Shown: positions 8,601 to 16,427, counted from the first letter of the stretch. The stretch: 38,219 nt of DNA from Verrucomicrobiota bacterium (GCA_003176045.1 PSRM01000352.1:1-38219), one strand, 5' to 3'. The notes: generated from the letters alone by a model not told the origin. Translations and numbers: made by a program.

Positions 8601-10250
8601 GTGACTCCGGATAATCCCACACCCACCTACGGCAGTTCCGTCAACTGGACCGCGGTTAATGGATTCGGCCCGGGCCAGGTCCAGTACTACCGCTTCGTGT
8701 TCGATACCAACACAATTCACAGCTTCAACGGCTCGGAGCCGCAATGGTCCAGCAGCACGCTCGCAACCACCCCCACTTCGGCTGCTACCTGGTATCTCCA
8801 TGTCAGAGGTTACAATGGCGCCAACGTCGCCAATGGCGCGTTTAACTATTCGATCACAGTTTCACAAAAGGTGCTCACTGTCTCAGGCATCGGAGCGAAC
8901 AATAAGACTTACGACGGGACCACCGCCGCCGTTCTGACCGGCACACCGGGAACTTTGAACGGGGTTGTGCCCGGCGATTCTGTGTCGCTGAGCGGGAGCG
9001 CGGCTGGGGCTTTTGCGGGCAAAGATGTGGGCACGAATATCTTCGTCAGCGTGAGCGGCCAGACTCTCAGCGGTGGCAGCGCGGGCAATTACACCCTGAC
9101 CGAACCCACTACGTCCGCCCAAATTTCGGCCAAGACTTTGCCTCTGAGCGGCCTCTCTGTTCCAGCCAGCAAGCCGTATGACGGCAACACCACAGCCTCC
9201 GTTAGCGGCACGCCGTCTCTGCAGCCGACCGAGGCTCCAAGCCCCGGCACAGGCTCGGATGGCAAACCTTACACCGGCGATGCCGTGAGTATAACGGGCA
9301 CTCCAATTGGCACTTATAACAGCAAGGACGTGCTAACGGCCAGTTTCGTTACGTTTTCCGGTGTGAGCCTGACGGGTGCGCAGGCCGGCGACTACGCTCT
9401 GTTTGTCGCCAGCGCCTCTGCCACAATCACGCCAAAACCCGAGACAGTCTCCGGCCTGAGCGTTAGCAACAAAGTCTACGACGGCACAACCGCAGCCACC
9501 CTGGGCGGCACCGCAGCGCTCTCCCCCGCAATTCTTGCCGGTGACGACGCGAGCCTCAGTGGAACAGCCACAGCCTCGTTCAACGACAAAAACGTCGGCA
9601 ACGCAAAATCAGTCACCGTCAGCGGTTACACGATCACCGGGACTAATGCCAGCGACTATGCTCTTTCCCAACCTTCGGGCCTGACCGCCAACATCACGCA
9701 GGCTAACTCCAGCACCAGCCTCGCCTCCTCTCAAAATCCTGCCGGCCAGGGCTCGAATGTGACCTTTACGGCTACCGTCGCCGGCTCGCCTCCGACGCCT
9801 GATTCACCCACAGGCAACATAGTCTTCAGTGCCAACAGCAGCCCATTCAGCACCAACGCTTTGGTGAGCGGCTCGGCAGCGGCCAGCACTTCATCTCTGC
9901 CCGCCGGCACCAATGCAATTACTGCACAATACCTCGGCGATACCAACTTCATTGCCAGCGGCAGCAGCGCTTTGCAGCAGGCAATCCTGTCTTCCGCGAT
10001 TTGCAGCCAGACCAATCTTTTGCTGGGCATCACCGCGAATTCTGACAACACCTTCACCCTCACCTTCCAGGGCACACCGCAGGCGTCCTACTATGTCGTT
10101 GGCAATTCCAATGTGGTCGGTGGGACCTGGGTCGCCCTGCAAGGCAGCACCAACGTCGCCACAACCAACAGCGGTCTCTGGACCATCACCGTCTCCAACT
10201 CGGCCCTGCAACAATTTTACCGCTCCGTGGCTATCACACCTTGCCCGTAA
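5682..10250 (+). CDS. Secreted GH25 (lysozyme-like) multidomain protein
   Basis: Start ATG 5682 is chosen because it begins a signal peptide (MFQFAACLVLAGSVPSARA-Q); the frame is open back to 5301 through the octamer array. The product is 1,522 residues. Residues about 22-225 form a glycoside hydrolase 25 domain (LGLDVSSYQG at the start, acidic MLDAEV motif, NVDLDVYNG at the end), the family of Chalaropsis-type N,O-diacetylmuramidases that cut peptidoglycan. An NBR1-type Ig-like domain follows (about 240-355), then a long Trp/Gly/Asn-rich beta region, an Fn3-like domain (about 845-965), three YDG repeats (about 1063-1148, 1150-1249, 1253-1340; KTYDGTTAA, KPYDGNTTA, KVYDGTTAA), a bacterial Ig-like domain (about 1344-1434) and a C-terminal domain ending QFYRSVAITPCP. 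It probably acts outside the cell on foreign or own cell walls, or as an adhesin with a lysozyme head. Confidence 0.85.
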   Translation: MFQFAACLVLAGSVPSARAQRALGLDVSSYQGSINWGSVHGSGRSFAYAKATEGTGVTDGYFTANMNNGKGAGMLMGAYHFDHANADTPGSEASHFWGVISPYVKGDGQSLAPMLDAEVFGNVGASSFADWANQFCNTIVNNANGAGVKCTCTIYVSACNAANLCGATSWQPWIADWNGQNPESSTPWTVCSGDNCWGGGAWTLWQYSDTGSVSGIGGNVDLDVYNGGSASPLLATSANVNNAAYVNASFPTSVQTGQVFTATVTMNNNGTIPWTSGGGNPYRLGSQAPQDNTTWGFGRVNLPSSPINAGANCTFTFNCTAPMTAGNYNFSWRMVQEGVQWFGDTMGPFTIAVVLPGTSLSGGWWGNRDMNPSAFGGGWATLGDCGTYWYIYSHFTSCAARAFNMTFDPGFVWNGKGYIHMDWVNAGNGAETVLTMRYRNQAGSLTGTTTVWNDCAHTCSWQSVLDGETGDVYQWNGIYRNADEDTTSASPACGSVCGVAPSAGREIHMYGDKWVYLNDWVVFGGYGNLTGVSTVGSGFNNPFGESGTYVYPAIDTTHGNYFANNLYGGHVPFRLQTGDCGTASQANYLNFKGNASNAGNNNCDNCDCYAYAWVQTPSGAGPQWGVGSDDGNRIWLNGTLIADNNTARGVTWDQDRFLPTGMGAGWNRVLFKVHQGGGGAGGVISLHNGSDFHQVEPSVYMQPDRYNGFSVAYEQPSWYPTITPNIVYGNGSPTNAASLYGNNTSVTISGSSSINAGSPVPYWRTMQFQWGYGIAGDSNYADVSDTPTAANWSHTQNGVTGHRRFHLFAVSQSGRTSFQDNGLSGGWTWSDSGNYGRYYDIYVDNVAPVNPSFSSVTVAGTNQVNLAWTIPLDQGVNIANSATENSTGVTSGGANGYVRGDVGIQTYHNGDVASGWSTATSFSDTGLVPNTSYTYTLEARDNNSGARGAWYNSTGPQSTNTVWTLSAPPVSGSVTPDNPTPTYGSSVNWTAVNGFGPGQVQYYRFVFDTNTIHSFNGSEPQWSSSTLATTPTSAATWYLHVRGYNGANVANGAFNYSITVSQKVLTVSGIGANNKTYDGTTAAVLTGTPGTLNGVVPGDSVSLSGSAAGAFAGKDVGTNIFVSVSGQTLSGGSAGNYTLTEPTTSAQISAKTLPLSGLSVPASKPYDGNTTASVSGTPSLQPTEAPSPGTGSDGKPYTGDAVSITGTPIGTYNSKDVLTASFVTFSGVSLTGAQAGDYALFVASASATITPKPETVSGLSVSNKVYDGTTAATLGGTAALSPAILAGDDASLSGTATASFNDKNVGNAKSVTVSGYTITGTNASDYALSQPSGLTANITQANSSTSLASSQNPAGQGSNVTFTATVAGSPPTPDSPTGNIVFSANSSPFSTNALVSGSAAASTSSLPAGTNAITAQYLGDTNFIASGSSALQQAILSSAICSQTNLLLGITANSDNTFTLTFQGTPQASYYVVGNSNVVGGTWVALQGSTNVATTNSGLWTITVSNSALQQFYRSVAITPCP

Positions 10251-10259
10251 ATTTGGAGT

Positions 10260-10304
10260 GCGCGGACATGTCCGCGCTTTGGGACTGCGCGACATGTCGC
10301 GCAG
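10260..10304. repeat. Tandem perfect palindromes between convergent genes
   Basis: There are two perfect palindromes, an 18-mer at 10260-10277 and a 20-mer at 10285-10304, both centred on ACATGT (GGACATGTCC and CGACATGTCG) with different but self-complementary flanks. They sit in the 83-base gap between the converging GH25 and CusA-like genes. They could stop transcription from both sides, or be a REP-type element. No T-tract follows. Confidence 0.65.
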
Positions 10305-10333
10305 TTGGAAAGCGGTCCTACGCTACTCCCAGT

Positions 10334-13300
10334 CTAGGCTTGGGATGGAGCCAGCTCCAAACTGCCGTATTGGGAGGGCGCTGGAACGGCGACTGGCACT
10401 GTGGCTGCCTTTGTCGCTACTTTCTTTTCTCTCAACCACAGAAACAAGACTGGAGTAACAATCAGGATATGCGCCAGACTGGTGACCATTCCACCAATGA
10501 TGGGCGCGGCCAGGGGTTGAATGATTTCCGAACCAGTGCGGTGGCTCCACATGACCGGAAGCAGGCTCGCGATGACGGTGGTGGCGGTCATGACTTTCGG
10601 ACGCAATCGCAGCCGGGCGCCTTCTTTCACCGCCGCGATCAGGTCCGCGCGACTGAAGGCGGCGCCTCGCTGCAGTTGCTTGCGCTGCACTGCCTCGTTC
10701 AGATACACGACCATCACCACCGCTGTCTGGATGGCGGTACCAAAAAGCGCGATGTAGCCAACCCAAACGGCGACGCTGAAGTGCCAGCCCAGGGCATACT
10801 GCAAGAAGAAGCCGCCGCTTAAAGCAAATGGCACGGCAAGAATGACGTGCGCGGCTTCAAGAGCGCTGCCATAGAGCTGCCGCAAAAGGAGGAAAATGAC
10901 GAGCAGGACACTGGGCACGATGAACATCAATGTCCGGGCGGCATGGACCTGGTTCTCGTACTCGCCGCAGTACTCCAGTGTCATTCCTTGAAGCGCGAGG
11001 CGAGGCGCCAGGTCCTTTTCCAACCGGGCCTTCACGTCCTGCACGAAACCGCTCAAGTCGCGCCCGTCAACGTTCGCTTGCACATAGGCGCGCAAGCGGC
11101 CGTTTTCGGTGGCGATTTCAGCCGGTCCCTCGACGCGCTCAATGTCCGCAAGCTGGCCAAGGGGAATGACGTTGCCGCTATCGCTGCTTACCAGAATGTC
11201 CCGGAGACGCGTTAAATCATCGCGTTCGCTGCGTTGGAGACGGACCTGGACCGGGACGGATTCGGATTGGAGCGCTGAAGGTCTGCCCGGCTCGGGCCTC
11301 TGTTTCGGCGCGACCAGCACTGAGTCTCCAGACGCGCCGAAACGGAGTTCGGCGCTCCGGGTCACGACCTTTCCTCCGATGCCAGCCTCCACGACGCTGA
11401 GCACGTCCTGCGCCGTCATCCCAAAGCGCGTCATAGTCTGGCGGTTGACCTGCACCTCGATGTAATGCCTGCCTTGATTGCGGCTGGCCGCGACGCCCTC
11501 GGCTCCGGTCACATCCTGCACAACTTTTTGCACCTGCAATGCTGCTTGTTCAAGTCTATCGAAATCATCGCCGATGATTTTGATCCCAAGCTGAGCGCGA
11601 ATGCCTGTCGAGATCATGAGGATGCGGCCCTGGATCGGCTGCACGAACCCGGGCACCGCCCCAGGGATTGCCCGCAGGGCATCGCTCATTTCGGCGATGA
11701 GTTTGTCGCGGCTCATCCCGGCACGCCATTGGTTTTCGGGTTTGAGCGTTATGGTGGTTTCGATCATCTCGACCGGCGCAGGGTCGGTGGCTGTATCGGC
11801 CCGGCCCAGTTTGCCGACGGCGCTTTGCACCTCTGGAAAAGCAGCGATGACCTGGTCCTGCCAGGCCGTTACGCGTTTGATTTCGGAAAGTGACGCGCCG
11901 GGGACAAAAGTGGGCATGAACAAAAGGCTTCCCTCGTTGAGTGGCGGCATAAACTCTTTACCCATCCGCGGCGCCAAAGATAGCGCGCCAGCAAGGATGA
12001 CGCTCGCAATGGCCAGCACAGACCTGCGGTGATTCAAAGCAAAATCGAGCACCGGGTCATACAGTTTCAGCAACAGGCGCATGACGGGATTTTGTTCCTC
12101 CGAGTGAAACGGGCCCCGCACCAGCAGTGTGCAGAGCACCGGCACAATCGTTAAAGCCATGAGCGTGGCGGCGAGCATCGCGAACGTCTTCGCAAAGGCC
12201 AACGGGTGAAACAATTTCCCTTCCGGTCCGTTCAACGCGAAAACCGGCACGAACGCGAGCAGGATAATCCCCATCGCAAAAATGATTGGGCGGCCGACCT
12301 GTTGGGTGGCCGCGAGAACCGTTTTTTGATGGAGCGCGGCCTTTAGGCCGCTTCGACGTCCAAAAGCCAACCGGGTACGAGATTTCAAACCGGCAGAGAC
12401 TACCGACGTTGAAGCGGGATAAATCCCGCGCTCCTGCTGCTGGCGCCGGATAACATTGTCGGTCATCACGATGGCCGCATCCACCAGCACGCCGAGGGCG
12501 ATGGCGATGCCGGACAGGCTCATGATGTTGGACGTGAAGCCGAACAGCCGCATCAGGATGAATGAAGCCAGAATGCTCGCCGGCAACGGCAGAGTCACCA
12601 CTAGAACGCTTCTGAAATGAAAGAGGAAGATGACGTGCGCCAGCGTCACGAGAATGATCTCCTCGATCAAGGCGCTCCTGAGCGTTGCAATCGAGCGGTC
12701 GATCAGCTCGCCACGGTCATAAAATGGCCTGATCACCACGCCCGGCGGCAATGTGGGGGAAAGCTGCGCAATCCGGGCCTTCACACGGCTAATCACATCC
12801 CCAGGATTTTCGCCGGCGCGCATCACGACTATGCCGCCGACGACCTCACGTCCGGCGGCGTCCAGCGCCCCGCGCCGGAAATCGCCGCCCAATTCGATAC
12901 GCGCCACGGCCTTCAAACAGACCGGCACGTCGTTGGTCCGCGCTAAGACAATGTTGCCGAGGTCCTCGGCGCTCTTGATCAAACCCACCCCGCGCACGAT
13001 GAACTCCATCCCATTCTCCTCGATGGCCTTGCCCCCGACACTCAGGTTGGAATCGGCTACCGCCTGCATCACCATTTTCAGCGAAACGCCCAGCGCCCGC
13101 ATCTTTTGTGAATCCACTTCGATCTGGTATTGCCGGACGAACCCGCCCACGCTCGCGACCTCCGCCACCCCGGGCACGGCGCTCAGTTGCAGTCGGATAT
13201 AGTTGTCCTGCAATGAGCGCAACTGGCCGAGGTCAGATGGCGCAGAAGAAGCATCGAGATAGTATTCGTACACCCAGCCTAGCCCTGGGGCATCCGGCCC

Positions 13301-13687
13301 GAGTTTTGGCTGAACATCGCGTGGCAGGCTATCGGATATGAAATTCAACCGCTCCAGAACCCGTTGCCGCGCTGCCGAAGAATCCACTTTGTCCTCAAAG
13401 ATCACCGTCACCAGTGATGAGCCAAACATGCTCGAACCCCGCACCGCCTTGACACCTGCCAGTCCCTGCAAGTGCAACGAAAGTGGACGCGTGATTTGGC
13501 TTTCGACGTCCCGTGGGCTGCGGCCCGGCCAATCCGCGAACACAATGACCTGCTTTTCGCCAAGGTCAGGTATCGCATCCACTGGTGTCTCATACAGACA
13601 TTTAATGCCCCAGCCAATGAGTCCGATGGTGGCGCAAATCACCATCAGGCGATTGCGCACCGACCATGCCAGAATGCTGTTGATCAT
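10334..13687 (-). CDS. cusA: CusA/CzcA-type heavy-metal RND efflux pump
   Basis: This is the inner-membrane proton/metal antiporter of a tripartite Cus-type exporter. The N-terminus MINSILAWSVRNRLMVI, the PVDAIPDLGEKQVIV segment and the acidic TM4 pair (ALGVLVDAAIVMTDN) are hallmarks of the heavy-metal RND family. FMPTFVPGASLSEI and ILMISTGIRAQLGIKI match the copper/silver (CusA) subgroup and keep methionines that can bind Cu(I)/Ag(I). The protein has 1,117 residues against roughly 1,050 usual. The excess is largely explained by two in-frame inserts derived from palindromic repeats, at about residues 418-453 (TM4-TM5 loop) and 777-806 (porter domain). The start ATG overlaps the CusB stop (ATGA), so translation is coupled. 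No CusC-type outer-membrane channel lies in the window. Confidence 0.93.
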   Translation of the reverse strand: MINSILAWSVRNRLMVICATIGLIGWGIKCLYETPVDAIPDLGEKQVIVFADWPGRSPRDVESQITRPLSLHLQGLAGVKAVRGSSMFGSSLVTVIFEDKVDSSAARQRVLERLNFISDSLPRDVQPKLGPDAPGLGWVYEYYLDASSAPSDLGQLRSLQDNYIRLQLSAVPGVAEVASVGGFVRQYQIEVDSQKMRALGVSLKMVMQAVADSNLSVGGKAIEENGMEFIVRGVGLIKSAEDLGNIVLARTNDVPVCLKAVARIELGGDFRRGALDAAGREVVGGIVVMRAGENPGDVISRVKARIAQLSPTLPPGVVIRPFYDRGELIDRSIATLRSALIEEIILVTLAHVIFLFHFRSVLVVTLPLPASILASFILMRLFGFTSNIMSLSGIAIALGVLVDAAIVMTDNVIRRQQQERGIYPASTSVVSAGLKSRTRLAFGRRSGLKAALHQKTVLAATQQVGRPIIFAMGIILLAFVPVFALNGPEGKLFHPLAFAKTFAMLAATLMALTIVPVLCTLLVRGPFHSEEQNPVMRLLLKLYDPVLDFALNHRRSVLAIASVILAGALSLAPRMGKEFMPPLNEGSLLFMPTFVPGASLSEIKRVTAWQDQVIAAFPEVQSAVGKLGRADTATDPAPVEMIETTITLKPENQWRAGMSRDKLIAEMSDALRAIPGAVPGFVQPIQGRILMISTGIRAQLGIKIIGDDFDRLEQAALQVQKVVQDVTGAEGVAASRNQGRHYIEVQVNRQTMTRFGMTAQDVLSVVEAGIGGKVVTRSAELRFGASGDSVLVAPKQRPEPGRPSALQSESVPVQVRLQRSERDDLTRLRDILVSSDSGNVIPLGQLADIERVEGPAEIATENGRLRAYVQANVDGRDLSGFVQDVKARLEKDLAPRLALQGMTLEYCGEYENQVHAARTLMFIVPSVLLVIFLLLRQLYGSALEAAHVILAVPFALSGGFFLQYALGWHFSVAVWVGYIALFGTAIQTAVVMVVYLNEAVQRKQLQRGAAFSRADLIAAVKEGARLRLRPKVMTATTVIASLLPVMWSHRTGSEIIQPLAAPIIGGMVTSLAHILIVTPVLFLWLREKKVATKAATVPVAVPAPSQYGSLELAPSQA
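11269..11359. repeat. Palindromic element (type B) inside the CusA-like gene
   Basis: A 91-bp segment is bounded by inverted ends GGAGCGCTGAA and TTCGGCGCTCC. Its right part, 11332-11360, is identical over 29 bases to non-coding sequence at 16399-16427. In the pump it reads RSAELRFGASGDSVLV...RPSALQ, a low-homology stretch between IGGKVVT and SESVPVQVRLQRSERDD, both of which look like ordinary pump sequence. The sequence shows the repeat directly; that it arrived by insertion is inferred. Confidence 0.7.
12331..12434. repeat. Palindromic element (type A) inside the CusA-like gene
   Basis: This 104-bp element starts GGAGCGCGGCC and ends CCCGCGCTCC, with 29-base arms (12331-12359, 12406-12434) matching at 24 positions. 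Each arm folds on itself: GCGGCC-TTTA-GGCCGC on the left and GCGGGA-TAAA-TCCCGC on the right. Four of the five differences between arms are paired changes that keep those hairpins. A second copy lies at 16245-16350. Here it is open in frame and encodes ERGIYPASTSVV...GLKAAL in the cytoplasmic TM4-TM5 loop of the pump. Confidence 0.8.
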
Positions 13688-14859
13688 TTTATTTGCGCCT
13701 CGCTATCCAAGAGCAGGTTGCCCGACACAACTACCATTTCGCCTTCTTCCAGCCCCTCGAGAACTTCCCAGCTGTCATCGCCCGTGCGGCCAAGCCTGAC
13801 CGCGCGCGGTTCGTAAGTTCCGGATGTGATCTCGACATACACCCTGGGTGTCTTGCCAGGCCACAGCACGGCGCTGCGGTTGATGGCCAGCGCAGCGCCC
13901 GCATCAGTTTCCACCAACCCTTCCGCAAAAACATTGTTCCTCAGATGCCGCGCTTTATTCTCGAGGACGACACGGGCTTGAGCTGAACCGGTTGCCGCAT
14001 CGAGATTCGGAGTGATGGACGAGATGGTTCCTCGAAAACTTTCGCCCGGCAATGACGGTACGCTAATTGTGATCGGCTGCCCCTTGCGGACCGCCTGCAA
14101 GTCCTGCTCATAAATCGTGAACATGAACCACATTCGCGACAGATCAGCTATCTCGAACAATTTGTCCCCCTCCTTCACATATTGGCCCTCACTGACATAG
14201 CTTTTGACCACATCGCCTGCCACACGCGAAAGAATGCCGAAATGGCTGTCGTCCGGCTGGCGTCCGGGGATCGAGTGGATTTGTTCCCAGGTTAGCCCAC
14301 ACCGCTGCAAGCGCTGCGTTGCGGCTTCTAACTCCGCGCCGCCGGTTTTCAGCGCCCTGTTATAATCGGCGGCCGCATCCAGCAAAGTGCGGCTGAATAT
14401 GCTCGCCACCGGCTGCAGGATGTGGACCTGATCCCCATCGCAATTCAGGCCCAGCCCATCAATGCGGCCTTCCACCGGAGCGCACAGCACGCTGTGCCGT
14501 GTTTCGTCCTCTCCAATAATTCCTGCCACGCGCAGCGTGCGAACCAGCGGCTGCTTTTTGACCGTGGCAGTCTGCAATCCCACAGCCCTAATGCTGTCCT
14601 TCCCAAGAACCAGGGCCTGTTTTGTGTTTTGGCTTGTGGTGCGGTCAGACTCACCCGAGAGCACAAGGTTCATGCCGCACAAGGTGCATTGCGCCGCCCC
14701 GCTGGCCTTTATCCACGGATGCATCGGGCAACGGTAGGTTCGCTCAGGTCGAGCCGCCAAACCCGCTGACTGCCTGGCTCCTGTAGGGGACGACTTGAGG
14801 AGTCCCCTTCCAGCCAGAGACGTCACCCACCCAACGGTCAGCGCAACGTGATCACCCAT
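13684..14859 (-). CDS. cusB: CusB-type periplasmic adaptor with heavy-metal-binding domain
   Basis: This is the membrane-fusion subunit that links the RND pump to an outer-membrane channel. Residues about 43-66 are the small metal-binding domain with the YRCPMHP ... CTLCGMNLV pattern found at the N-terminus of many CusB proteins. The barrel-sandwich/lipoyl region (APVEGRIDGL, ILSRVAGDVVKSYVSEGQYVKEGDKLFEIADLSRMW) and beta-barrel (GESFRGTISSITPNLD) follow, ending GNLLLDSEAQIK. The first 40 residues are odd: there is no signal peptide or lipobox, and part is encoded by a 44-bp palindrome (14774-14817). The start ATG lies inside the 3' end of the multicopper oxidase (22-base overlap). The real export signal may have been lost in a deletion that joined the two genes, or the protein may depend on an unseen start. 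CusA follows with ATGA coupling. Confidence 0.85.
   Translation of the reverse strand: MGDHVALTVGWVTSLAGRGLLKSSPTGARQSAGLAARPERTYRCPMHPWIKASGAAQCTLCGMNLVLSGESDRTTSQNTKQALVLGKDSIRAVGLQTATVKKQPLVRTLRVAGIIGEDETRHSVLCAPVEGRIDGLGLNCDGDQVHILQPVASIFSRTLLDAAADYNRALKTGGAELEAATQRLQRCGLTWEQIHSIPGRQPDDSHFGILSRVAGDVVKSYVSEGQYVKEGDKLFEIADLSRMWFMFTIYEQDLQAVRKGQPITISVPSLPGESFRGTISSITPNLDAATGSAQARVVLENKARHLRNNVFAEGLVETDAGAALAINRSAVLWPGKTPRVYVEITSGTYEPRAVRLGRTGDDSWEVLEGLEEGEMVVVSGNLLLDSEAQIK
14774..14817. repeat. 44-bp palindromic element in the 5' end of the CusB-like gene
   Basis: The outer ends CTGGCT/AGCCAG and an inner pair GGGGAC/GTCCCC form a nested hairpin. It encodes about SLAGRGLLKSSPTGARQ, a stretch with no relation to CusB families. 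A related hairpin (GGGGACGGCCTCGTCCCTAC) stands in the spacer at 16214-16233. Confidence 0.55.
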
Positions 14860-16073
14860 TTCTCGACCGCATTGTAGCCGAGGTTCTGGTTGATGAGGTT
14901 GATGCTAAATAAGTTGTTGTCGAACGTGAACAACGTCCCCGGAAAACCACCGGTTATGGCCACATTGCGCGTGTTCGAGACGTCGCCCGCCGTCCAGAAA
15001 GCATTTGTGGTCAACACAGTTGGCAGCGTCAGAATCGGATTCGCGGTTTGATTTGTCACAACGATGTGCAGAATTTGAAAATCGCTGTTGTTAAGCAGGC
15101 TTCCGAATTGGCCGGTGGTATTCGGCTCTCCGCCCGGATAAGAGAACGAGAGCGTCGTTCCCAGCGACGCATTTGAATTGTACGCCTTGAGATCCAGGCT
15201 CGACCCGACCGCGCTCGAAGCCAGATTCAACAGCAGCTCGATCCTCTCGCCCGGCGCCAGAACCACTCTTGTCACCGCGATCGGCGCGTTCACCAGCCCT
15301 CCATCTGTGCCGATGACGTAAAAGGTCGCATTATTGCCCAGGCCGAGGTTGTAAACTCGCTCGATTTCAGCGTTAAGAATCCGCAGCCGGACATATTGTT
15401 GCGGCAGCATCACCTGCACGTTGGTGGTTCCAATGTTCATCACCCCATTCACCAGTTCATAGTCACCATAAGCGGAACCGGCCGCGCCATTGGTAACATT
15501 GAACTGATTCAGATTCTGCGCGGTGGTGTAGAACCGGCGACTGGTCAACACCAGCGGTATGTCGTCCACAGCGTAAGTGCGCGGCAAGGCCAGCGCCGAT
15601 TCCTGCGCGTCTTTGACGATGATCAATCCACCCGCGCCGTGCCCCAGGTGGTTCTGGGTCATCGTGTGCAGGTGCGGATGGTACCAATAGGTCGCCGCCC
15701 GGTTCAGCACGGTGAACGTCGGCGTCCAAACCGTCCCCGAGGGGATGATTTCATGCGGGCCGCCGTCCATGATCGCCGGGATATGGAACCCATGCCAATG
15801 CGTGGTCGTGGTGTCGGGCAGATTATTGGTCAGATAAATCTGCACCGTATCCCCATTCGTCATGAACAATGTCGGCCCCCAGAAATCAGCGTTGTTATAC
15901 GTGTAAGTGACCGTGTTGGAGCCCGCGAAATAATACTTGTTGGTGACATGCAGGTTCAGACTGAATGTCGGCCCTGACAACGCGGGCGGTATCCACAGAT
16001 TTACGTAAGTCACTGCCATGCTTTCAGACAGGAGCGACGCAAACAGCAAAACGAACAGTAATTTGGTTTTCAT
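14838..16073 (-). CDS. Multicopper oxidase, truncated: third cupredoxin domain absent
   Basis: This is a periplasmic laccase/CueO-like oxidase with a signal peptide (MKTKLLFVLLFASLLSESMA-V). Cupredoxin domain 1 keeps its type 2/3 copper motifs HWHGFH and WYHPHLH (THWHGFHIP, TYWYHPHLHT). Domain 2 spans roughly residues 160-330. The frame ends at 411 residues with NAVEKWVITLR, just where domain 3 should begin. The HPFHIH-type and HCHxxxHxxxxM motifs that complete the trinuclear cluster and the type 1 site are missing and are not found in other frames before the CusB-like gene. It is therefore probably catalytically dead, unless it works with a partner. As first gene of the efflux operon it would originally have oxidised Cu(I) in the periplasm. 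I read it as a gene cut by a deletion. Confidence 0.8.
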   Translation of the reverse strand: MKTKLLFVLLFASLLSESMAVTYVNLWIPPALSGPTFSLNLHVTNKYYFAGSNTVTYTYNNADFWGPTLFMTNGDTVQIYLTNNLPDTTTTHWHGFHIPAIMDGGPHEIIPSGTVWTPTFTVLNRAATYWYHPHLHTMTQNHLGHGAGGLIIVKDAQESALALPRTYAVDDIPLVLTSRRFYTTAQNLNQFNVTNGAAGSAYGDYELVNGVMNIGTTNVQVMLPQQYVRLRILNAEIERVYNLGLGNNATFYVIGTDGGLVNAPIAVTRVVLAPGERIELLLNLASSAVGSSLDLKAYNSNASLGTTLSFSYPGGEPNTTGQFGSLLNNSDFQILHIVVTNQTANPILTLPTVLTTNAFWTAGDVSNTRNVAITGGFPGTLFTFDNNLFSINLINQNLGYNAVEKWVITLR

Positions 16074-16208
16074 AAGTTCTGTGTGCGAGTTGGGTTTTAT
16101 GATTTTCAGGTTGCTAAACCATTACCTGCTTCTTATGAGCGCTGCATCGCAGATGTGACGAAGCCCCTCCCGGCTGAGATAAACCGGCTGAATTGTGTGA
16201 CGAAAAAG

Positions 16209-16233
16209 GAGGTGGGGACGGCCTCGTCCCTAC
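16209..16233. repeat. Short hairpin GGGACG/CGTCCC
   Basis: GGGACG (16215-16220) pairs with CGTCCC (16225-16230) over a four-base loop. Flanking bases resemble the element inside the CusB-like gene at 14774-14817, so these may be two members of one family. Confidence 0.45.
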
Positions 16234-16244
16234 TCCTGGGGGAT

Positions 16245-16350
16245 GGAGCGCGGCATTTATGCCGCTTCACGCCCCGAGCGCACGGAAGCGCCAGGGTTAT
16301 CAGGCACGTCCATCATGCTACGGACGTTGAAGCGGCATCAATGCCGCTCC
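16245..16350. repeat. Palindromic element type A, intergenic copy
   Basis: This 106-bp element starts GGAGCGCGGCATTTATGCCG and ends with ACGTTGAAGCGG...GCCGCTCC. Its layout is the same as the copy in the CusA-like gene: two local hairpins (GCGGCA-TTTA-TGCCGC; GCGGCAT-CA-ATGCCGC) inside GGAGC/GCTCC ends, joined by a variable middle. The stem sequences differ from those of the other copy but remain paired. Confidence 0.8.
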
Positions 16351-16398
16351 AGCACGATGGCAGTATCAAGATGCACCCACCTCGGCTGCCAGATTTCC

Positions 16399-16427
16399 GA
16401 CGCGCCGAAACGGAGTTCGGCGCTCCG
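16399..16427. repeat. Palindromic element type B, 29-bp identical fragment
   Basis: This is identical over 29 bases to 11332-11360 inside the CusA-like gene. It contains the hairpin CGCCGAA ... TTCGGCG followed by the GCGCTCC end. The left half of the element is not seen upstream, where a type A copy ends at 16350, so it may be a fragment or a type A/B chimera. Confidence 0.75.
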
